Counted from the first letter of the stretch, positions 1 to 5,126 are shown. The stretch is 6,662 nt of DNA from Nanobdellati archaeon (GCA_022257805.1 JAKOPB010000028.1:1-6662); one strand, 5' to 3'. Notes: generated from the sequence alone by a model not told the origin. Translations and numbers: made by a program.

Positions 1-180
1 CGTGTAGTTGACGGTTATGTTGTCGCCTACGGCAAAGTCTTCGCTATCCTCGGGGCTTGTTATGTTTACCTCGAAATCGGCTTCGTTGTTTTCTGCGACA
101 GCAGAACCTGACAAGATGACTGTGAAGGTCAGTAGAGCTATTATCAGGGTCGCTGTTTCTCTATGATTCATGAAATCCAT
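1..180 (-). CDS. N-terminal fragment of a secreted/exported protein with Ig-like start (partial)
   Basis: Reading leftward from 180 the frame stays open to the window edge and gives 60 residues. Residues about 11-29 form a hydrophobic stretch after a short charged start (Asn-His-Arg-Glu) and end in Ala-Val-Ala before Glu-Asn-Asn, a classic signal peptidase I site. The mature part begins acidic and continues with 'VNITSPEDSEDFAVGDNITV', which resembles the first strands of Ig-like or Big domains in archaeal surface proteins. Two in-frame ATGs exist (180 and 171); 180 is chosen because a TATA-like stretch (about 206-215, minus strand) lies a suitable distance upstream. A second TATA-like box (187-194) is too close for either ATG. 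No Shine-Dalgarno is seen. The rest of the protein lies outside the window, so function, length and anchoring are unknown. Confidence 0.75.
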   Translation of the reverse strand, partial: MDFMNHRETATLIIALLTFTVILSGSAVAENNEADFEVNITSPEDSEDFAVGDNITVNYT

Positions 181-279
181 GGGGCATTTTATAATTGGTT
201 TTACCCCTTTTTTAACTTTGTTTTTAGTTTTCGTTCTCAGTTTAAAAAAGAAATTTTGGCCATCTAAGTTTGTGGATTT

Positions 280-296
280 GGGATCTTTTTGATCCC
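280..296. repeat. Perfect inverted repeat GGGATC-TTTTT-GATCCC
   Basis: The 6-bp arms (280-285 and 291-296) are perfectly complementary around five T residues. It could form a small hairpin or cruciform and is followed by T-rich sequence on the plus strand. No gene ends here on either strand, so a terminator role is doubtful. An operator, or a structure recognised by a DNA-bending protein, fits the position upstream of MC1 better. Confidence 0.6.
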
Positions 297-315
297 TCTT
301 TGTTGAGTTTTGGCA

Positions 316-345
316 GGTATTTTGCCGGTTTTGAGCCAAAATACC
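316..345. repeat. Perfect 9-bp inverted repeat upstream of the MC1 promoter
   Basis: GGTATTTTG (316-324) and CAAAATACC (337-345) are perfectly complementary around a 12-base loop. An overlapping alternative pairing exists between TTTTGGC (about 308-314) and GCCAAAA (335-341), so two mutually exclusive hairpins are possible. The repeat ends about 16 bp before the TATA-like element, the usual place for an archaeal activator or repressor site. A smaller CCCT-ATA-AGGG repeat follows at 347-357. Confidence 0.65.
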
Positions 346-410
346 ACCCTATAAGGGGATAATTTTAAAAAGGAGGGTGTACAAAGGGTATAACGTGGAG
401 GTGAAAAATC

Positions 411-722
411 ATGGCCGATACTCGCTACTTTGAGATGATAGAAGGCGGTAAGAAGCATGTTTTCAAGGGAAATACTCCGAGACAGGCAGCGCTTAAGGCA
501 GCAACGAGATTCGGCTCAAGGGGCAGAGCAGGTAAGAAGATTGAACTGAGAGAGCGTGGAAGAAGGAACCAGGATGGTACATATTCGCTCCACCAGTACA
601 AGGTTGGCTTCGAAGAGAAGTCTGCACCTGCAGATGCACCGGACTGGCTCGGCAACAAGGTAAAGGAACCGATCGTCGAGAAGATCGGAGTCAGAAGAGT
701 CGACAAGATTCCCAAAGCGTAA
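411..722 (+). CDS. MC1-family non-histone chromosomal DNA-binding protein
   Basis: The 103-residue basic protein resembles archaeal MC1, a monomeric architectural protein that binds and sharply bends double-stranded DNA and helps compact the chromosome. Family hallmarks visible by eye are 'RQAALKAATR' at residues 24-33, 'IELRERG' at 44-50, and a C-terminal 'DAPDWL' (75-80) matching the family's Asp-Arg/Pro-x-Trp segment. Methanosarcina MC1 is about 93 residues, so this copy is slightly longer, mostly at the C-terminus ('EKIGVRRVDKIPKA'). The first of the two tryptophans I recall in Methanosarcina MC1 (in KAWK) appears replaced, since the matching stretch reads 'YKVGF'. The start is fixed by a strong GGAGGTGA eight-base Shine-Dalgarno with six bases of spacing. 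The gene is a single unit with its own promoter and terminator, as expected for an abundant nucleoid protein. Confidence 0.93.
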   Translation: MADTRYFEMIEGGKKHVFKGNTPRQAALKAATRFGSRGRAGKKIELRERGRRNQDGTYSLHQYKVGFEEKSAPADAPDWLGNKVKEPIVEKIGVRRVDKIPKA

Positions 723-729
723 AAACCCT

Positions 730-772
730 GGGATTTTGTAACAAATCCCTACCCCTTCTTTTATTTTATTTT
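730..772 (+). terminator. Hairpin plus T-rich terminator after MC1
   Basis: GGGATTT (730-736) pairs with AAATCCC (743-749) around a six-base loop, starting eight bases after the MC1 stop. A pyrimidine tract follows, with TTCTTTTATTTTATTTT at 756-772. In archaea the T-tract alone can terminate; the hairpin adds support. It separates MC1 from the next gene. Confidence 0.7.
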
Positions 773-796
773 GAGCTATTTCCTCCTGGTTCTCCG

Positions 797-845
797 TACG
801 TAAAATTGATAAGCCTGTAGATACCTATGTACATGGGGTGAAACC
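797..845 (+). promoter_or_regulatory. Promoter and Shine-Dalgarno of the MBL-fold hydrolase gene
   Basis: A TATA-like TAAAATT at 801-807 would place transcription start near 830. GGGGTGA at 835-841 is a Shine-Dalgarno four bases before the GTG at 846 and supports this non-ATG start. The TATA call is weak, the ribosome site is better. Confidence 0.45.
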
Positions 846-1490
846 GTGGTTACCTTAAAATGGTTTGGCCAGGCCTGTTTCGAGATAAGCAATGGCAAGA
901 CCGTAGTTACAGACCCACACGACGGTGATTCCGTGGGTCTGAGTGCCCCGGACACGAAGGGGGATATTGTAACAGTATCACACGATCACTACGATCATGC
1001 CAGTGGAAAGGATCTGGTTTCAGGGTCGGATACGGTCGTAGTTGAGGGTATGCATGGTGGCGGTGCGGAGGGTATAGGACTGAAGAGAATCGAGAGCTAC
1101 CATGACAAAGCGGAAGGAGATGCCCGCGGAGATAATACCATCTTCAAGTTCGAGGTGGGTGGTTTCAGTATATGTCACCTGGGAGATCTGGGTCACGTGC
1201 TGGAGCCCGCGAAAATAGATGAGCTCGGGTCCGTTGACATACTTTTGATTCCTACTGGAGGGAAGTTCACGATAGATGGAGATGAGGCCAGTGAGTTGGT
1301 GGAAAAGATAGATCCAAGGGTCGTGGTGCCCATGCACTACAAGATCGAGGGGCTTGACGTGCCTATTTCGGGTCCAGGACAGTTCGTAAGGAGCATAAAA
1401 GGAAAGTACGAAGTTGTCGAGGAGGAATTTCTGGAGCTCGAAGAACTTCCCGCCAAGAAAACCGTGTATGTACTCGGATGCCAGGCCTGA
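846..1490 (+). CDS. Metallo-beta-lactamase-fold metal-dependent hydrolase (UPF0173/UlaG-like group)
   Basis: The 214-residue protein has the compact MBL fold seen in the UPF0173/COG2220 group. It begins with 'LKWFGQACFEI' and then 'VVTDP', the usual first strands of this group. Metal-binding residues are all present: HxHxDH at 46-51 ('HDHYDH'), 'CHLGDLGH' giving His111 and Asp114, and 'PMHY' giving His164. A two-zinc (or other divalent metal) hydrolase is therefore likely, acting in the cytoplasm since no signal peptide is seen. Substrate is unknown; relatives are annotated variously as L-ascorbate-6-phosphate lactonase-like or generic Zn hydrolases and these names should not be carried over. 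The GTG start is chosen for the GGGGTGA site upstream. The next gene has its own promoter, so this is probably monocistronic. Confidence 0.88.
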   Translation: MVTLKWFGQACFEISNGKTVVTDPHDGDSVGLSAPDTKGDIVTVSHDHYDHASGKDLVSGSDTVVVEGMHGGGAEGIGLKRIESYHDKAEGDARGDNTIFKFEVGGFSICHLGDLGHVLEPAKIDELGSVDILLIPTGGKFTIDGDEASELVEKIDPRVVVPMHYKIEGLDVPISGPGQFVRSIKGKYEVVEEEFLELEELPAKKTVYVLGCQA

Positions 1491-1501
1491 AACGGTGAAG
1501 A

Positions 1502-1530
1502 TTTATTAACTTTCACAGGCATTCGTAAGT
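1502..1530 (+). promoter_or_regulatory. TATA box of a leaderless promoter
   Basis: TTTATTAA (1502-1509) is centred about 26 bp before the ATG at 1531. This is the normal archaeal TATA-to-start spacing, so transcription should begin at or next to the A of the ATG. No Shine-Dalgarno is present, which agrees with a leaderless mRNA. The box begins 12 bp after the hydrolase stop codon. Confidence 0.65.
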
Positions 1531-1911
1531 ATGCCCTTTGAGAGCTACTCTGGAAAGGTTTCTGGTTACGGCTTCGTAGCCGGACTCATAATAGGTCAGC
1601 TTATGGGTATAGTCATATCCACTGTGTCCCAGATAGACCTCGTTTCAGGGATTACAAATGGAGCCGGGGCCGGGATAATTATAGCGATGATACCTGCATA
1701 TGTGCTTATTAATGAAAAACTGAGCGATAGGAAGATGATAGTGCCTTTTGCGATGGGATGGGGGACCCTCGTGGGCATACTGGTTGGTCTGTCCTCTTCG
1801 TGGGCACAGGAACTGGCGTACATGTGCGGTTTTTCCTATGGTGCTGTCGGAGGTCTCGCGACAGGAGTTATAATTGGTCTCTTTCTATGGAAGATCCCCG
1901 AAGATAGTTGA
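1531..1911 (+). CDS. Small glycine-rich integral membrane protein, function unknown
   Basis: I do not recognise this 126-residue protein. It has about four hydrophobic helices, at roughly residues 13-32, 41-60, 69-88 and 95-119. A short charged segment between helices 2 and 3 ('NEKLSDRKM') is the likely cytoplasmic loop. The helices are rich in Gly with GxxxG-like spacing (for example 'AGLIIGQLMG', 'GWGTLVGILVG', 'GGLATGVIIG'), which suggests tight helix packing or oligomers. The two halves could be a weak internal duplication of hairpins. There is no signal peptide cleavage site and no recognisable transporter motif. The ATG is supported by the TATA box 26 bp upstream and the absence of other starts. 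It is followed by a convergent tRNA gene. Confidence 0.8.
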   Translation: MPFESYSGKVSGYGFVAGLIIGQLMGIVISTVSQIDLVSGITNGAGAGIIIAMIPAYVLINEKLSDRKMIVPFAMGWGTLVGILVGLSSSWAQELAYMCGFSYGAVGGLATGVIIGLFLWKIPEDS

Positions 1912-1951
1912 TTAATCGATGCTTGCAAGGGTTGTCAGTAAATGAATATAA

Positions 1952-2050
1952 TGGCGTCCTCGGTGGGATTTGAACCCACGACTCCCAGCTTAGGAGGTTC
2001 ACCGTCCGAAACCGGACTCTGGTGCTCTGTCCAGACTGAGCTACGAGGAC
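1952..2050 (-). tRNA. tRNA-Arg(CCU) with intron and encoded CCA
   Basis: The transcript begins GTCCTCG at 2050 and ends CGAGGAC-G-CCA at 1952, giving a perfect 7-bp acceptor stem, discriminator G73 and an encoded CCA. The D arm is GCTC/GAGC with a 10-base loop containing GG. The T arm is GTGGG-TTCAAAT-CCCAC. Read unspliced, the anticodon arm does not fold. Removing 21 nt (1998-2018) yields a perfect stem CCAGC/GCTGG around loop CTCCTAA, with anticodon CCU (1994-1992) decoding AGG. The mature body is 75 nt without CCA. A TATA-like TTTAAGTA on the minus strand (2083-2090) overlaps the stop codon of the gene upstream and predicts a start about 10 nt before the mature 5' end, to be trimmed by RNase P. 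Confidence 0.95.
1998..2018 (-). other. 21-nt tRNA intron at non-canonical position 30/31 (BHB motif)
   Basis: On the tRNA strand the pre-tRNA folds into a textbook bulge-helix-bulge. The outer helix is GAG/CTC, the central 4-bp helix is CACC/GGTG, and the 3-nt bulges AG|A and AA|C carry the two cut sites. The inner helix is GTCCG/CGGAC with loop GTTT. Cutting after the second base of each bulge, the rule for archaeal splicing endonuclease, joins G30 to C31 and restores a perfect anticodon stem. Most archaeal tRNA introns lie at 37/38, so this is a stem-located, non-canonical site. Such sites usually require a heterotetrameric or otherwise broad-specificity endonuclease. Confidence 0.9.
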
Positions 2051-2085
2051 ACCCTTTGTCGGTATCTATCTGAGCTCGAAGTTAC

Positions 2086-2475
2086 TTAAATCTTACCTGC
2101 TCTTTTTGCCTCTTTCTTCAAATTCCTCAGTTTCTCAGAGGCGACATAGTATAGCTGGTGGTTCCTGCTCTTCAGTAGAGACTTGTTTTCATCGGCTTCT
2201 TTTATAGCACGGTTGAGAAGATGGAGATCCACTTTTTCAGTTTCCTGCATCTGCCTCTTTGTCGCTTTGTGGACGTAGCTCAGGTTGGCCAGTTTCTCGT
2301 CGCTCGATCCTACCCGTATATACTTTTCCCACAGTCCCTCAAACTCACCCTCCATTTTCCTAAAACTGTATATGAAACTCCAAAGCCTTGAGAGTAGAAA
2401 TAATAATGCCGTCGATCCTGTTGCAAGGCTGAGTAATCCGGCGAATTTTATGAACTCTCCTGTAAACGACATCAT
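2086..2475 (-). CDS. Membrane-anchored coiled-coil protein, function unknown
   Basis: I do not recognise this 129-residue protein. Residues about 10-33 ('FAGLLSLATGSTALLFLLSR' and onward) form one hydrophobic helix near the N-terminus with no clear cleavage site, so it is probably a signal anchor. The rest is helical and charged with heptad-like leucines ('VDLHLLNRAIKEADENKSLL', 'LRNLKKEAKRAGKI'), suggesting a soluble coiled coil ending in a basic tail. Two adjacent ATGs (2475 and 2472) are possible starts; a minus-strand TATA box TTATTTAA (2502-2509) is centred about 30 bp before the first, leaving little or no leader, and no Shine-Dalgarno is visible. The gene ends 35 bp before the tRNA-Arg, whose promoter overlaps its stop codon. 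It diverges from the coiled-coil gene at 2572. Confidence 0.75.
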   Translation of the reverse strand: MMSFTGEFIKFAGLLSLATGSTALLFLLSRLWSFIYSFRKMEGEFEGLWEKYIRVGSSDEKLANLSYVHKATKRQMQETEKVDLHLLNRAIKEADENKSLLKSRNHQLYYVASEKLRNLKKEAKRAGKI

Positions 2476-2571
2476 ACTGTTTATGCTTTGACACCGGCGA
2501 GTTAAATAAGTTACTTCTGCCGAGAGGCCGTTAATTATTAAACGTTTGGGCTCGTGTTAAAACACGGTAGT
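2476..2571. promoter_or_regulatory. Divergent promoter region with two TATA boxes
   Basis: Two back-to-back TATA boxes serve the flanking genes: TTATTTAA on the minus strand (2502-2509) and TTATTAAA on the plus strand (2535-2542). The plus-strand box predicts a start near 2565. That is downstream of the in-frame GTG at 2554 and seven bases before the ATG at 2572, so the ATG is the better start. The boxes are only about 25 bp apart, so TBP/TFB binding in the two directions could compete. Confidence 0.6.
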
Positions 2572-2931
2572 ATGCAAGAAGACGCAGCCGAAAAAAAGGA
2601 TAGTTTCTATGAACAAAACGAAGAAAGCGATTCAGGTCTTGATTCCGACTACAAGGAAAAAGTAGACGAGATGTACGAGCGTATTGGAGAAATTGAAAAG
2701 GAGCTCGAAGAGCAAAAAGTGCTTTACAAGACTAAATTGGAGGATGTTGAAAATTTGGTGAATGAGGTTTACGAGCTTATACCCGAGGAGGTCAATGGGG
2801 AAAAGTTTGACAAAGAGAAGTTTGAGGAAGTTATCAAGAAAGCGGACTGTGATCACAATATATCTTGGAAGGGTTCATCGAAGAGATCTGGGAAATGTAC
2901 AAAATGTGATAAGGGCATTACAAATAGCTAA
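2572..2931 (+). CDS. Acidic coiled-coil protein with putative C-terminal zinc knuckle
   Basis: I do not recognise this 119-residue protein. The first 26 residues are acidic and probably disordered. Residues about 27-68 have strong heptad character ('MYERIGEIEKELEEQKVLYK', then 'LEDVENLVNEVYEL'), predicting a coiled coil that would dimerise. The tail has Cys93-x-His95 and, 13 residues later, Cys109-x-x-Cys112, with basic residues between. Four ligands in this order could bind one zinc ion, but the spacing matches no family I can name. The ATG at 2572 is preferred over an upstream in-frame GTG at 2554 because the TATA box at 2535-2542 would start transcription after that GTG. It is convergent with the radical SAM gene, with 15 bp between the stops, and has no obvious terminator. 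Confidence 0.75.
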   Translation: MQEDAAEKKDSFYEQNEESDSGLDSDYKEKVDEMYERIGEIEKELEEQKVLYKTKLEDVENLVNEVYELIPEEVNGEKFDKEKFEEVIKKADCDHNISWKGSSKRSGKCTKCDKGITNS

Positions 2932-2946
2932 CCATAATCTTCTGAA

Positions 2947-4458
2947 CTAACTTAGCTTCCCGTGCCAGAGTTCTTCTTTTATACTTTTCCCGTTCTCTTC
3001 TTCCCACTCTTCCACAGGAACAGAGTGCTTCTTCCTTATCTCCTCTCCGACTCCAAGACCGTTGTAGGCACAGAAGGGGACCATTCCTTCGGGAGTGGTG
3101 TATTGTATTGTGCAGCTGCTGAGCCTGTTTATATCCAGGTTCCATGCGTCCTGGAACCACATACTACCTATGTAAAGCGTTCTGTGATGGAACTTGCCTA
3201 GGGTGTCGTAGTCTCCCTTTACAAGGGCCTTTGCCAGAATATTTTTCAAAGAGAGGCCTTCGGGAGCCCTTTCTGAATCTATGTAGTCCGACAGGCTGGT
3301 CATCACCGAGGTCATGATCCTGGTCTTCTTCAGTGGGCCGCTCTTCTCCGAGAGTCTGTTTATATATTTCATTAACCCTTCCACGTCGACAAACCTGGTT
3401 ATAGGTAGAAGTTTATCGTCTTCCACGAAGGCATAGGTCGCTCCGCCACACTCCGGTTTGGCAGTGAACTCGACCTGCTTCTCGCCTTGAATGTTCTCCA
3501 CGAACTTGGATATGGGGTAAACAAAGGGAACAGGATACCAGTCTTCCCTTTTCAGCTCGCCTCCTAGCTGTTCGTCTAAGGCACCCATCATCTCCGAGTA
3601 GTCTACCCTCATTTTTTTTCTATAATCGTCATCGACCTCGGTTATCCTACCGGTAAATGCTATGGGCTGGAAGTTCACACCTCTGACAATATCTATATTC
3701 TCCTGTGCGAACCTTACTATGTCTCCTGCTTCCTCTATATTGTCCTGCGACAGTACCGGAACAAGAACCACACTCTTGAAGCCAGCTTTCCTCAGGTTCT
3801 CTATAGTCTGCTTGTTTTGCTCTATCCATGGGTTCGTCCCCTCGGACACGCCGTCGAAGCTCAGGTATATAGTGTTCACAGGGCTCTCGGCTATCCTCTC
3901 GGCGTACTCCTCGGACTCGGCTATAGCTATGCCGTTGGTGTTGAGCTGTATATGTACGAAGCCTTTCTCGTCGGCCATGTCTATTATCTCGAACAGGTCG
4001 TCCCTAACGGTTGGCTCGCCACCTGTGATCTGTATGGATTTGGAGCCGACGGGCTTTGCTTTCCTCGCCTGTTCGATCATCTTCTCCAGTTCTTCCAGTG
4101 AAGGTTCGTACACGTACCCCGTGGAGCCTGCGTTAAGGAAACAGTAGGAACAGCGGAGATTGCATCTATTGGTTACAGTCAGGTTCGTAAGAACGGGCTG
4201 CGACTTGTGATCCTCGTAGAGCGACATATTAATGACCTCACCCTCCTCCATAGTATCACCTTCCTTCTCGTACCTCTTCCACTTCCTGTAGTCGTTTGGG
4301 TTGCTGAAAAGAACGGACTTGAAGGTTCCGTGGTCCTCGCAGTCCTTCTTTATCTTTATCTTGTCGTCCTCCTCTATTATCTCCGCTGCTACCTTGTTCA
4401 TCTTCTCTTCCTTGAGACAATCCGGGCAAATGGATTCCGTAGTTTCAAGTATCTCCAT
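2947..4458 (-). CDS. Radical SAM enzyme of the MJ0619/Tes-like family (COG1964-type)
   Basis: The 503-residue protein has the radical SAM cluster motif CNLRCSYC (Cys99, Cys103, Cys106), then 'TGGEPT' at 145-150, 'LNTNG' at 172-176 and 'LSFDG' at 199-203, all for SAM binding. The N-terminal 'CPDC' (11-14) with 'CEDHG' (40-44), 'PECGGATYAF' (335-344) and the C-terminal 'SSCTIQYTTPEGMVPFCAYN' (Cys449, Cys463) match the layout and length of the MJ0619/Tes family. Family members join archaeal lipid tails (tetraether synthase) or methylate a pterin, so an S-adenosylmethionine-dependent C-C bond reaction is likely; the substrate here is not shown. Family members as I recall them have a CPxxCGLC-xxH segment before the SAM motif. 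Here it reads 'GEVINMSLYEDHKS', with the cysteines absent. A TATA box 26 bp upstream of the ATG implies a leaderless mRNA. Confidence 0.85.
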   Translation of the reverse strand: MEILETTESICPDCLKEEKMNKVAAEIIEEDDKIKIKKDCEDHGTFKSVLFSNPNDYRKWKRYEKEGDTMEEGEVINMSLYEDHKSQPVLTNLTVTNRCNLRCSYCFLNAGSTGYVYEPSLEELEKMIEQARKAKPVGSKSIQITGGEPTVRDDLFEIIDMADEKGFVHIQLNTNGIAIAESEEYAERIAESPVNTIYLSFDGVSEGTNPWIEQNKQTIENLRKAGFKSVVLVPVLSQDNIEEAGDIVRFAQENIDIVRGVNFQPIAFTGRITEVDDDYRKKMRVDYSEMMGALDEQLGGELKREDWYPVPFVYPISKFVENIQGEKQVEFTAKPECGGATYAFVEDDKLLPITRFVDVEGLMKYINRLSEKSGPLKKTRIMTSVMTSLSDYIDSERAPEGLSLKNILAKALVKGDYDTLGKFHHRTLYIGSMWFQDAWNLDINRLSSCTIQYTTPEGMVPFCAYNGLGVGEEIRKKHSVPVEEWEEENGKSIKEELWHGKLS

Positions 4459-4486
4459 ATTTATCTTAACTTTTAATGAATTTTAA

Positions 4487-4500
4487 AACTTTTAAAAGTT
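4487..4500. promoter_or_regulatory. 14-bp palindrome AACTTTTAAAAGTT, candidate operator
   Basis: The sequence is perfectly self-complementary and abuts and overlaps by two bases the TATA box of the radical SAM gene, in the position of the BRE and upstream activator sites. A dimeric regulator bound here would affect TFB/TBP loading. It lies in AT-rich sequence where such palindromes arise by chance fairly easily. Confidence 0.4.
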
Positions 4501-4540
4501 ATGGTGGATTGAAATACCGGAATTCTTCGCTGGAATCTTG

Positions 4541-4558
4541 TTAACAACTGATTGTTAA
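4541..4558. repeat. Inverted repeat TTAACAA-CTGA-TTGTTAA
   Basis: Two perfect 7-bp arms (4541-4547 and 4552-4558) are separated by four bases. It lies about 40 bp upstream of the radical SAM palindrome and 74 bp beyond the HEPN stop, and has no T-tract on the minus strand. A protein-binding site is more likely than a terminator. Confidence 0.5.
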
Positions 4559-4631
4559 TGTTGTTATTTAGATATTAGCGGTGGTAAGCTGACCGGAATA
4601 GTCTCTGTAGAAATTAGGACGTCTGGTGCGA

Positions 4632-5126
4632 TTACCTTTCTCCTTCATATTCGTCGAATTCTTCTTCTATGATTTTGTTTATCTTGCTGATGAACGGGTT
4701 CATGGTTTGATTTACGAAGTCATCTGGATTTTTGAACTCCTTCAGCTCGGGTTTACCTGGATTTATGTAGTAATCAACGTTCTTACGCTCTCTGAAAGCC
4801 CTTCTTAGATCGTTAGCAAGCTGTGGTGAATTGAAAATACCTCGCAGTCCCAGTAGGGTACACTCATGCGTACTGGGTTTGAAGCCCGACAATACCAGAG
4901 CTTCATTTGCCTTGTGTAGCATGACGTAGTAGCCTTCTTCTATAGCCATCAAAAGGGCCTCTCCATCGAGGTGATCACTGACAGCCTTGCCGTGATATTC
5001 TGACAAAGCTCTAAACCTTTTGGCCTCACGTCTTCTGTCTGCGGGGTTGTCAACCCTTGTAGCTTTTCCTTCACGATCTACGCATCTTTCCATAAACTCT
5101 TTCTTCCTCTCTTCCTCTGTTGTCAT
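4632..5126 (-). CDS. HEPN-domain protein (probable toxin/partner of the MNT protein)
   Basis: The 164-residue, mostly helical protein looks like an archaeal HEPN domain. The core runs from about residue 50 to 123: 'ALLMAIEEGYYVMLHKANEA', 'LVLSGFKPSTHECTLLGLRG', then 'LRRAFRERKNVDYY'. HEPN proteins paired with MNT nucleotidyltransferases are toxin RNases whose active site is Arg-x4-6-His. Here the matching place reads Arg114-Lys-Asn-Val-Asp118-Tyr119-Tyr120, the R-x3-DY form seen in many archaeal HEPN proteins, with no catalytic His, so RNase activity is uncertain. The first 45 residues are charged and may be an extension. Its ATG overlaps the stop of the MNT gene as ATGA, and the repeated GGTGAGGTGA just before it is a strong ribosome site, implying coupled translation. 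Alternatives are a non-toxic partner that delivers the MNT domain. Confidence 0.75.
   Translation of the reverse strand: MTTEEERKKEFMERCVDREGKATRVDNPADRRREAKRFRALSEYHGKAVSDHLDGEALLMAIEEGYYVMLHKANEALVLSGFKPSTHECTLLGLRGIFNSPQLANDLRRAFRERKNVDYYINPGKPELKEFKNPDDFVNQTMNPFISKINKIIEEEFDEYEGER

Larger units (their letters stand above)
181..410. promoter_or_regulatory. Divergent control region between the secreted-protein gene and the MC1 gene
   Basis: This 230-bp AT-rich gap has no convincing gene. Next to MC1 there is a TATA-like element at 361-370 (AATTTTAAAA) preceded by purine-rich GGGGAT that could serve as a BRE. A start of transcription near 392 would leave a leader of about 19 nt. That leader carries a strong Shine-Dalgarno, GGAGGTGA at 397-404, six bases before the ATG at 411. 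Toward the left gene, a minus-strand TATA-like run lies around 206-215. Three inverted repeats (280-296, 316-345, 347-357) sit just upstream of the MC1 core promoter and are listed separately. Confidence 0.6.
4459..4631. promoter_or_regulatory. Intergenic region with the radical SAM promoter and palindromes
   Basis: No gene is seen in this 173-bp gap. TTTTAAAA at 4481-4488 is centred about 26 bp from the radical SAM ATG (4458), a leaderless arrangement. Overlapping its upstream edge is a perfect 14-bp palindrome at 4487-4500. A 7-bp inverted repeat lies at 4541-4558. An 8-bp direct repeat ACCGGAAT occurs at 4516-4523 and 4592-4599. The HEPN gene ends at 4632 on the same strand; no clear terminator follows it. 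Confidence 0.6.

Noticed and set aside
280..296. Terminator at GGGATC-TTTTT-GATCCC
   Set aside because: No gene ends nearby on either strand, and the T-rich tail is interrupted. Kept as an inverted repeat only.
1952..2050. Reading the tRNA as Arg(CCG) with a canonical 37/38 intron
   Set aside because: That reading leaves an A31-G39 mismatch, an unusual G32, and no bulge-helix-bulge at the implied junctions. The 30/31 model fits every pairing.
2554..2571. Upstream in-frame GTG start at 2554 for the acidic coiled-coil protein
   Set aside because: The TATA box at 2535-2542 predicts transcription starting after this GTG, so the ATG at 2572 is preferred.
3662..4147. Long plus-strand open frame opposite the radical SAM gene
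   Set aside because: It lies antisense to a gene with full family motifs and its translation has no recognisable features. It is a shadow frame.
4516..4599. Direct repeat ACCGGAAT at 4516-4523 and 4592-4599 as mobile-element target duplication
   Set aside because: Only 76 bp apart with no transposase or terminal inverted repeats between them, and 8 bp can recur by chance.
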